64,000 nt of DNA. Origin: Caprimulgus europaeus. Its lineage: Eukaryota > Chordata > Aves > Caprimulgiformes > Caprimulgidae. The stretch covers positions 2,346,001 to 2,410,000 of the forward strand of contig OU015550.1 of assembly GCA_907165065.1 (NCBI GenBank), written 5' to 3'. The position numbers and the translations under genes were made by a program. The notes under the pieces are model-generated. The model saw only the letters and a program-made list of their open reading frames with translations. It was not told the DNA's origin and searched no databases. Within the stretch, counting starts at the first letter, position 1, and every line of letters begins with the position of its first letter. This document shows, in pieces, positions 23,216-31,960 of the stretch.

Positions 23216-23964
23216 CCAGCTACTTGGGCACAAAAATATCTGCAGTTTCAGATCTAAACCAGAATGGGGGTGTTGAGGGCAGCCACCACTGCCCACACCA
23301 GCCATGGTTTGGGCAGATGGCACAGCCAACACAGCCTCAGTAGAGACCTCTCATCCTGGTTGTGCCGTGCCACTGTACAACACCCTGTCCCAAGCACCAC
23401 CAGATCTGGGGCTACTGAAACAGGGATGATGGCCTCCAGGAAACAAAGAACCTGAAAACCTTCAGGAAATCCCGTGTGAGGCACCTGCCTGCCACCACCT
23501 CTGGACTTCAGCCACAGCTCCCTCCCCACACACCCACACCAAACACCTCAGTGCCAGCAGCAGTTCCTCGGCTGTTTACCGAGAGGGATGGGTCCCTGTT
23601 CCTGGAACACAGCAGATTTCCAGCCCTGCCGCCTCTGCTTCCCGCAGGGAAGAGACACACATTGCCCCAGGAAGGACATGAGGACTTCCTCAGAGCATGG
23701 AAAGAGCTCTTTGTTCCAGCACATCCTTGCCCTTTGATTTTTCCCCCTCCAAGATCCCTTCAGAGCCGTGGTGGCATCGCCCAAGGAGGGGTGAGTGTGT
23801 TTGGCAACTTCCCAACCAGGAGAGGAAATCCCCAAAGTCCAACAGGATCCTCAGTCACTGCAGGAAAAACAGGTGAAGAGAGGGCAACTGGCACGTTGCT
23901 CCTCCCAGGTCACCCACAGGTTGAAGGTGTTCCTGCAAGAAAATAACCATGTCTGACGATGAGG

Positions 23965-24672
23965 GTGGTCACCTTCCTCACTGGTTTTATTTCTTTTCAC
24001 ATTATTTAGTCAGCTAATTACAAAAAGCAAAAAAAAACCCAAAAAAACAGTTAAAACAAGACCCAGCTTAGGGCATCTACACAGCCTGGAGCTCCAACCA
24101 GGCCTGATCCAGGCAGATGTTCCACCACATTCACTGAATCCTTAATCACAGGAGCAACCTCACAGCAAGATGACAGCACACAACACGTCTGCAGTGGGAC
24201 TTCCTCCTGGATTTGGGGAAAAGGCTCCAATTCAGAGCAGAACATGCACACTTGGGGCCACTGAGCTCTGCAGAAACACTTTGGTAGATGTTTGACCAGG
24301 AGCACGTGCTCAGGTCTCTGCTCAACACATCTCACTGAAGAGCAGAACGGTGTTTACCAGTAAATTTGAACCTTAAAGACAAGTATCAAAATTCACAGAG
24401 CAAAAGTATCTCGTGCCCTCTTAGAGAGCAGAGGAGAAGGGAGCAGAAGACCAGCCCACACGTTCACCTGCATTTTCAGAGCTGGAGGACACTTTCTGGG
24501 CTTGTTTTGCTAATGAAGCCCCATAGATATCACAGCTTTGGGTCAGAGAAGGTTTTGAAACCCAGGACCAGCTCTGTGACCTTCTGTCCAGGAGATGCAA
24601 GAGCCACCAGCACTTCCCAGCTGAGTGCAAATCCATCTGCAATGTTCTGCAGATGCCACCTTCAAAGATTTA
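23965..24672 (-). other. ETV7: ETV7 3' UTR
   Basis: The stretch follows the ETV7 stop codon (24673-24675). A minus-strand AATAAA at 23986-23991 is the best poly(A) signal, giving a 3' UTR of about 0.7 kb. A minus-strand poly(T)-type run lies near 24020-24050. Confidence 0.6.
23986..23991 (-). terminator. ETV7: Poly(A) signal, ETV7
   Basis: AATAAA on the minus strand, about 680 bases after the stop codon and the nearest canonical signal I found downstream of it. Confidence 0.6.
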
Positions 24673-27600
24673 TCACAGTGAAACCTCCAGCAGGTCTTCC
24701 TTGAAGTCCTCATGGTCCTCATTCTCCAGCTGCTCCAGTTTGCTGGATTTCTCATGGATAATCTCCCCAGGAGTCTTCAAAAACCTGCAATTCAGTTTTT
24801 AGTGGCTTTCAGTGGATGTCCACATCCAGTCCTCAGCCAAGCTACAAACACTGGAGCCCTTCCTCTCATCAGCTGAGCTCTGGAGCTCACCAGAAGACAT
24901 CTGCCCATCTCTGGGCTTTGCTGGGGATCCCAGCTCTTGCTTTACACCCAGGATGCACCAAGCCTGGGGAGACAAAGCTCAGGGCTCACTGGACCAGAGC
25001 AGGCACTTGAAGTCCAAACTAGTCCCAAGGAAGCAGCCAGCAGAAGGCTCCAGACTTATTTCCACCCCTTCTTCTGCCTGGAGATAAACTTCAGACCTGG
25101 TGTCACTGGAGAACAGAAGGGACCTGCCAGCTTGGGTGGGCTTGGGGACATTTCCACCAGCACCAGCTGGACCCCACACAGGGGAGCAGATGGATGGTGG
25201 CCCTGGGGCAGGTTGCTGGCCCACAGCCCTAGAAAGGACAAGGGATGGGACCTGAAGCCCCAACAGCCCAACTCCTGGTTTGCACAGGATGGAGCCTGGA
25301 CACAGACCCACCAGGGTGTCACATTGGCAGAGAAGAATCTTGTTGGATGAAGCAAGCTACCAACATCTGGAGTCCATCACCTTCCTGTACCACATCTGCA
25401 CTGTCTGCTTCATCTCACCTGAACAAGAGCTTCTGCCCCGGCTCCTTTTTGATGATGTTGAGTTTGTAATAATGTCTGAGGGCTCGGGACATCTTCTCAT
25501 ACATCATGTTCACCCGGTTCTGCAGGGAGAAAAGGATCAAAGGTGCTTGAACAAAACCAAGCACCAACACCTCACCTGGGTCTGCCTGCAGGAGGGCCAC
25601 CCGTGGGACATTCGAGGTGGCTCTTGGCCATTGCAGGAAGGAGAAATTTGTTCTCAACAGCTTTACCTTGTGGTTCCCCCAGAGCTGGGCAAGTCCACTC
25701 GGGTTAACAACCCGGAAGACCTTGGCTTCCTTGTCTTCCCACCTGATGTAAGGCTCATAGCGGCTGTCGGAGAGGAGCTGGTACACGTAATCCCACAGCA
25801 ACCTGCAGTCTGAGCATGGGTGGAGAAGAAACACTCACAGACCTCCCACTGCAGCACCTCCACTCCACTGAAGGTCAGTCAACAGCAGGATTGCAGGTGT
25901 TAGCAATGATAACAAAGAAGAAGAGCCCAGAGCTCATGCTAGAGCTCAAAACACTCATGGGAATTACAACTTTTCAAGTGGGGAAACTGAGGCAGGGAAG
26001 CACCATCTCATTTCCCCAAGGAACCAGGCTATAAATTCATATTTACCTGCAATTTTCCCATCCACTGGGGCTGACAGGGTTGTAGGAAAGGAACAGATGG
26101 CATCTGCCCTACAGGTGCCCTCCAAGCTGGGATGGGAGATGGTCAGTGGCCCTGCATGGCTGCGAGCCATGGGCTGTTCAGAACAACCCAGGCAGGAGGC
26201 AACAGCAACTGGAGCAGCCTCAGAGCCACAGTCTGCAAAAAGAAACCAAAAAAACCCCATGGGACAATAGAGCAGGTCCCAGGAGATCTTCTGAAGCCCT
26301 AAACCAGGTGGGGACAGCCCAGGTTGGTTATCAGCCTAGCACCAGTCTAACTAGAGGAGGCAAGTGTTGAGGAAAGCCTGGGGTTTTCCTAAGGCAGGAG
26401 CAGCAGAAGGTCCAAGGCAGTTAGAGAAGATACCAAGCAGGGTGAGGGTCAGGTACAGAAGAGCTAGAACAAGAGAATGCCCCAGAATACAGACATTTAC
26501 TTGTGAACTGCTGTGGTGGCCCAAGATGTCCATCCCCCTACACCAGAAGGGCTCAGGAAAGCACTCCCAGATCCACCTCAATACAAAGCCAACTAAGACC
26601 AACCCACCCAAACTCCTACCTAAGCCACCTGAGAGCACTAATAAGCCTCACTGGCCCTGACCATCCTCACCTGGGGCCTCCCCCTGCTCCACCCATGGGT
26701 CCAGGAGGACTATTTAAGCTCTCCCCTGGCCCATCATTCCTTTCCCTGCTATGCTGTAGAAGTAGTCTCCAGCTATGGCTGTGTTTCTGCATGGCTATTG
26801 ACCTCTCCAAGCCAGACCTCAACTTGCAAATACCCCTCCCAATATAGACATAGCCTCTCCTGGTCAACATGGACCCACCTGGTGATCCCAAAACCTGATT
26901 CTGACCAGACCTGCTTCATCACCACAAGCTTTCTTGATGACCTGGACTTCATTAGACCTGGCTGCTGCCTCTGGGACTGTCCTGCTTGTCTTGCTCAGGT
27001 AAGTGTGGGTAGGATGGGTTCAGGTGGTTGAAATTCAAGCCCCAGATGTGTGCAACCCACTGTAGCTGAGAGCAAGTTCTGCTTGATGGACAGCTGCTAT
27101 TCTCCATCATACCTTCTTCTGTGCTCCTGGCTTCCCTGAAGGGTGAGCTGAGCAAAGGGCTGCACACCAGAGCTCTTCTTTGAGTCTTAATGTACTGGAG
27201 TGTTTCATACAACACATCACCTACAAGGAAGGAAAGGCTGCTGAGATGATTGGTGTTAGAGATTCTCTCAGTTGATGTTGCTCCTCAGGTTTCTCTGCTA
27301 CAGAGTCAGAGGTTATTCCCCATCCCAAAGCATTTGCAGTCCAGATGGACTAAAGGAAGAGAGTTGTCCTTGTCTCCAGCACCCAACTGGCCAGGTAAAG
27401 TTAAAGCCTGGTCTGCTGGGACCCATCCAGCCCCTCTCAGCAGACCACAGCTCATGCTGTATGCAGCTGGTCCTCAGAAATGATCTAACCTGAGCTTGGA
27501 GCTCGGTGTCTGAAGTCCTCCTTGGTGAGGATGCACAGGGCTTTGCCGTTCATTTCAAACTTGCTTTCATCCGTTTGCCGGAGGGAATATTCCTCCTCAG

Positions 27601-29425
27601 CCCATCTCAGCCAGTGCATCACATCATCCTTGCTCCACAGCGAGGGCTGGATTCCTGAAACCAGGAGCAGCCTCTGAAACAACCCAGTCTCCATCTTCAA
27701 ACCTGCTGAGGAGCAGGGTGGGACACCAGTCTTCTCCATCACCCCACCTCCCATCTGTATTAAGCACTCACAGGTCACAAACACCCCAAAGAGAGAAAAT
27801 GAACCTTGATGACTGGTCCATCTTGTCCCACTTGACAGCAAGGAATGGTCCCTGGGTGGGACACCACAGCTGTACCCATCATGTCCCACCCTGTGGGAGC
27901 TCCTTTTTTAAGTAGCATGGACTTTCTCAACATCTACTCACTCAGCCTGCCTGGAAGCTTGAAGATGTCCCCCTGACTGGTGGGTGTGTGTCTGGCCTGG
28001 GACTGGGGTGGTACCAAAGCTGTGACCATGGGGCTGGAAGAGCTGACTGCCACTTCACCCTGGGGAAAAGAGACCAAACACATCAGTGGGGGGGAAATTC
28101 CCAGCTCTGGTCCTGCCTTTGCTTTGGAGATGCCTCCACCGCAGGAAACACTGCTCAGATGGTTCCTCACTGGTTTCTCACAGCAGCATGATGTGCTGTC
28201 TGCAGCTCTTCTACACCAGCTCTAGACCCTTCACCGACCTCTGGATGAATCTCTGGTTGCCCAAGAACAGCATTAGTAGCCATAGACCTCCCTCTCTTTC
28301 TCCAGCTCTTTTCTTTAGTACAATGAACACTGAGAGAGCAGATGGTGGTTGGACACATCTTAAATGCAAAGCTGGTGTCTCCAAAGTTGGGACCATGGGA
28401 GACAGGAGTAAAGTTCTCCATCCCTTCCCAGGAAAAGGTTTTTCTGTGATTCTGGGGGGGAAGTGTCCCAGTTTGGTGATGGGTTGGGGTTTTTCACGAG
28501 TGTTAATTTATCTGCTGGTGGTGGGATCCTCGTTGGCTGTCTTGGGGTTTGTTGGGTTTAGAAAACAAACACCTACACGACATTGGATGAGGAAACCAGA
28601 GAAACTCCAGTATAAGCTCTGAGCAGGTTTGGTAGCAATGCAAATTTGTCCTTGGGATTGATTTTAAGCAAAAAAATTCCAAGAAAATATAAAAGTGAAA
28701 GAAATTGGTCGTGTATTTTGCCTAGAACTCTTTGGAAAAAGGTATTTTAGTTTTCTCCTGTGGCTGTGACTCTTGCAACGAGATTTACAGTAAAAACAGA
28801 CCAAGAGTTTGATCTTTTTCTTGCTCCTGAAGATTTCTAGGGTGTAAGAGACACATCCTGAATCTTTATTAATTTGCACCAGTTTATACTTTTGCTTTTT
28901 ATCCCTTTTTAGCTGTTTTCACACACTTCTGAGATGGCGTTTTCTTGCTTCCAGAGCAAATATTGTCCTTGGAGGGGTTCGAAAAGTGACAAAAAGGGGG
29001 TGGAAATTAAACTCCAGAGGTGCGAGAGCAGCTTTAGGCTCAGTCCTAATTTAGGATTAGGATTGATTATTATTAAATTAATTAATATTATTAATTTAAT
29101 TGTTATTAAATTTATTATTAAATTAATTGTTTTATTAAATTAATTATTATTAAATTAATTACTATTAAATTAATTGTTATTAAATTTATTATTATTAAAT
29201 TAGTTTCTAATATTAAATTATTATTAATATTAATTGTTGTTATTAAATTAAATTATTATTATTATTATTAAAATAGACTGCTCCGGGCTCCTTGAGGCTG
29301 TTTGGGGGTGAATGGAGGGGTCACCCCCCCCCCTTTTCCCCGGGGTATCAACTTCCAGCCCCTAATCGATGGAGAGGGGGAACCGGGAGTGGAGACGGTA
29401 CCGGGCGGGCGGCTCTTACCTGCAT
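24673..29425 (-). CDS. ETV7: ETV7 (TEL2) ETS-family transcription factor, complete
   Basis: ETS repressor related to ETV6/TEL, nuclear. Eight coding exons on the minus strand: 29420-29425, 27942-28059, 27490-27654, 27113-27220, 26047-26232, 25667-25809, 25419-25519 and 24673-24784. They total 939 bp (312 aa), all with GT-AG borders and matching phases. The first coding exon is only ATG-CAG before the donor; human ETV7 also begins MQ. The N-terminal stretch ends IFKLPGRLR. The pointed/SAM domain covers about residues 43-115 ([60 protein letters not shown]). A variable linker ends PVDGKIAD. The ETS domain covers about 196-277 ([66 protein letters not shown]), with both DNA-contacting Arg of the recognition helix (SRALRHYYK) present. 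The tail is acidic ([21 protein letters not shown]). No breaks are seen. ETV7 over ETV6 is favoured by [12 protein letters not shown], the short linker and the neighbours. Confidence 0.95.
29056..29275. repeat. TTAATTATTAAA-type AT-rich tract
   Basis: About 220 bp made almost only of A and T in irregular ATTAAATTAATT units, ending within 10 bp of the GC-rich ETV7 first-exon region. In ETV7 intron 1. Confidence 0.9.
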
Positions 29426-29658
29426 CCCCGGTGGCGGTGGGCGGCCGCTCCCCGCACCCTCCCGGTTGCCCCCGCACCTCGGCGCTACCCCGACGTGGGT
29501 GGGTTCCGTCCCTGTGGCTGTTGCGGTTTCGGTGCGATCGTTCCGGGAAACGAAATCGAAACGAACCGGAGTCGCGGGAAGCGGGAGAGCGGCGGGGTGC
29601 AGCGCCATGTCCCCCCTCAACACACATAGACCCCCCCCCACCCCGCTCCGCGTCCCGG
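29426..29658 (-). promoter_or_regulatory. ETV7: ETV7 5' UTR / proximal promoter
   Basis: GC-rich, CpG-dense sequence between the ETV7 ATG and an LTR. On the minus strand the ATG context is 'ccggggATGCAG'. It includes an ETS-like GGAA element in a 'gtttcgtttcccggaacg' type of stretch near 29540-29560. No TATA box is seen. The transcription start is not determined from sequence. Confidence 0.5.
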
Positions 29659-30023
29659 TGCCGTGACACCGGGGAAGCCGGTCAGAGGAGCTCGGTACGG
29701 CTCGGTTTGGAGTTGTAGGAGCAGAAATTGTTTATTGAGGCGCTGGACACGAACGGGGATCGCTCCCCCGAGGTCTGGGTCTGTGTTTTAACACATTGTA
29801 TTGACCTAACATATGCATATTCATTGCTAATTAGCATATGCAAATGTTCTTCACACTTGTAAAAGGAGTCGGTGGTCTTTGGGCTTTATCAGGATGTCCC
29901 CTGGTTGATTTCCTCTCCAACCTCTCTCAGTGGTGCCTCACCCATGTGTTCAGGACAATATTCCTTGAAGAAGGGTCAGCATCAACTCTTCATGTTCTTC
30001 CCTGAGCTTGGACACCCGTGACA
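29659..30023 (-). mobile_element. ERVK-like solo LTR (fossil) directly upstream of ETV7
   Basis: About 365 bp. On the minus strand it begins TGTCACGGGTGTCC and ends GGTGTCACGGCA, so it has TG...CA ends inside a short inverted repeat. The U3-like part has an octamer-rich segment. AATAAA (minus strand, plus coordinates 29731-29736) is followed by 'caatttctgctcctacaac', a typical R/U5 layout. No internal genes flank it. Edges are judged from the inverted ends; I did not see a clean target duplication. It is in the same orientation as ETV7, ending about 235 bp before its ATG. Family assignment is by layout and remembered avian ERVK LTRs, not by search. Confidence 0.6.
29811..29846. promoter_or_regulatory. 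Octamer / homeodomain site cluster in the LTR
   Basis: Within 36 bp: ATATGCATAT, the perfect 10-bp palindrome GCTAATTAGC (29826-29835) and a perfect POU octamer ATGCAAAT (29838-29845). CTAATTAG is a core homeodomain site. Binding is inferred from motif only. Confidence 0.6.
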
Positions 30024-30099
30024 ACCTTGTGGGAGAACATCGGCAAAGGTCCTCGGGCCACCACGTCCTCAGGGGCTGAGAAGAGCAGATGGAAGTTAA

Positions 30100-30277
30100 A
30101 TCATAAAATCATTGAGTCCCAGACTGGTTTGGGTTGGAAGAGACCTTAAAGCTCATCCAGTTCCACCCCCCTGCCAGCAGCAGGGACACCTTCCACTAGA
30201 CCAGGTTGCTCAAAGCCTCATCCAACCTGGCCGAGAACACTTCCAGGGAGGAGCAGCCACAGCTTCTCTGGGCAATG
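30100..30277 (-). repeat. CR1 LINE 3' fragment
   Basis: Same subfamily as at 20.8 and 55.3 kb: 'cccagactggtttgggttgg', 'ccactagaccaggttgctc', 'cttccagggaggagcagcc', cut off at 'ctctgggcaa'. It sits between the LTR and the CpG-rich promoter. Confidence 0.92.
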
Positions 30278-30759
30278 GTTTAAGCAAACAGCGGGGGGTG
30301 AGCACGCACCCCAAGGTTTGAAATCTAATTAAGCAAGCGACTAATTAAGGGATCTAGAAGTCTTTTAATTTCTCAGGGTTTACTCTTCCAGCCGCGTGTC
30401 TCCACCAGTGGGATCCCTGCTTTGGCCAGCACCGGGGGATCGTGTTCCCCAGGGGAGTCCCGTCCCACCGGGGGTGAATGGAAGGAGGGATCCCGGGGAC
30501 AGCCGGGAGCGGGGTGGCTGGGTGGGCGGGCGGGGGCAGCTCGGATAGTGGCTTTTTATCCCTTTTCTGCACCGGACACGGTCAGGACGGGACGGAGTGT
30601 CGGGGGGGGACGGCTTCGAGGAGCGCGAGCGGGGGGCCAGGGGAGGAAGCACACACGGGGACACGCAGCGGCACCGGGAGGTGCACTACCATGCACGCGC
30701 ACCGGGACGAGCGCGTGGTGGCACGCCTCTCCTCCTACTCACCGTTTTGCTCCGCCCCC

Positions 30760-30927
30760 GGTATCCCTCCGCCCCGCCCCGGTATCCCTCCGCCCCGCCC
30801 CGGTATCCCTCCGCCCCGCCCCGGTATCCCTCCGCCCCGCCCCGGTATCCCTCCGCCCCGCCCCGGTATCCCTCCGCCCCGCCCCGGTATCCCTCCGCCC
30901 CGCCCCGGTATCCCTCCGCCCCCTCGT
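30760..30927. repeat. 21-bp GC-box minisatellite, eight units
   Basis: Eight units of 'ggtatccctccgccccgccc' plus c, the first seven identical and the last one ending early in 'ccctcg'. Each unit contains CCGCCCCGCCCC, that is one or two Sp1/KLF-type GC boxes, 21 bp (two helical turns) apart. It ends 6 bp before the first CCAAT box. Confidence 0.95.
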
Positions 30928-31046
30928 TTCTCATTGGCCAACCGGTTCTAAGAGAGGGACCAATCAGACAGCGGCAAGGGCGGGGCGGGGCTTAGCGGCG
31001 GTTCCCGCCCTCCGCCCGCCTGAGGGAGCGGCCTCGGCGGGACGCG
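30928..31046 (+). promoter_or_regulatory. KCTD20: KCTD20 core promoter and probable non-coding exon 1
   Basis: An inverted CCAAT (ATTGG at 30933-30937), a direct CCAAT (30960-30964) and a double GC box (GGGCGGGGCGGGG, 30978-30990) are followed by a donor at 31047 (gacgcg|GTGAGTGCGG). This is the layout of a TATA-less NF-Y/Sp1 promoter with a short untranslated first exon. The start site, probably near 31000, is inferred. The first intron would then run about 20 kb to the ATG exon. Confidence 0.65.
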
Positions 31047-31682
31047 GTGAGTGCGGCCTGGAGGCGGCGGGGGGCGGCCGGGGGTTGTTCCTCCACCTCC
31101 GCTGGGCCTCGGGTGGGCTGTGGGGTTCCCCCAGCCCTGTGGGGGTCTGTGAGGGGCCTTTCCCGCCCGGTCTGAGCCCCGAGGGGACTACTGGGGCCTT
31201 CCCGGCTCTCGCTGTGCTGTGAGGGCGGCTGCGGGGCCTGCGGGCGGCCGCTGTGTGCGCGGGGGAACGGGGCACGCTGGGAGCGGGGGCGGCCTTCCCT
31301 GTCCCCTGCGGGTATTGAGGAGGATGCCTGTGGGTCAGAGGGGACTCGAGGGCTTTGGAGGGGCGTGGGCGGCCCTTGTCCTGTGGGTGTTCGCGGAGAT
31401 GCCTGTGGGGCCTCCGTGGTGTGGAGCTGGAGGTGCCGCCGCCTGCCCCGTGTGGAATCGGAGAGGGGATATTTGGGGCCTGTCCTACGCTCTGTGCTTG
31501 GCAGGGGGCTGGGACTGTTACCCCTTGAGTTAGCGCTGGGTCCCTGCATCTTTGGCACGTTTTCCCTGTGCTGTGTGTGCCCAGTGCCCTTTGGTGAAGC
31601 TGCTACTTGTGCCCACCACCCCCGGAGTAGGAGGCATCCACTTCTCAAGGTGCTGGTGGGTCGTGCTGCCCTCCTACACATG

Positions 31683-31960
31683 TAGAACAAGGGAAAATGG
31701 CTTTAAGCTGAAAGAGGGGAGGTTTAGATGAGATGTGAGGAGGAAATTCTTTGGTGTGAGGGTGGTGAGACCCTGGCCCAGGTTGCCCAGAGAAGCTGTG
31801 GCTGCTCCTCCCTGGAAGTGTTCTGGGCCAGGTTGGATGAGGCTTTGAGCAACCTGGTCTAGTGGAAGGTGTCCCTGCTGCTGGCAGGGGTGTTGGGACT
31901 GGATGACCTTTAAGGTCCCTTCCAACCCAAATCAGTCTGGGATTCGATGATTCCAGGCCT
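31683..31960 (+). repeat. CR1 LINE 3' fragment
   Basis: Plus-strand CR1: 'gatgagatgtgaggaggaaat', 'gagaccctggcccaggttgc', 'tttgagcaacctggtctagtgg', ending 'cagtctgggattcgatgattc'. In KCTD20 intron 1. Confidence 0.92.

Larger units (their letters stand above)
30400..31330. promoter_or_regulatory. CpG island, KCTD20 promoter side of ETV7-KCTD20 divergent region
   Basis: Very GC-rich with frequent CG dinucleotides, unlike the AT-rich flanks. Contains the GC-box minisatellite, two CCAAT boxes and the probable KCTD20 first exon. Open frames across it in several frames are compositional. Confidence 0.8.

Noticed and set aside
29268-29669. Arg/Gly-rich open frames on both strands at the ETV7 first exon
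   Set aside because: Compositional. The ETV7 start is the ATG-CAG mini-exon, which joins in phase to exon 2.
30760-30927. CRISPR-like regular repeat
   Set aside because: Units abut with no spacers and lie in a vertebrate promoter; it is a minisatellite.
30422-31222. Open frame of 266 codons with VSLRPAP repeats
   Set aside because: It reads the GC-box minisatellite and the CpG island. The absence of stops follows from composition, and several frames are open at once.
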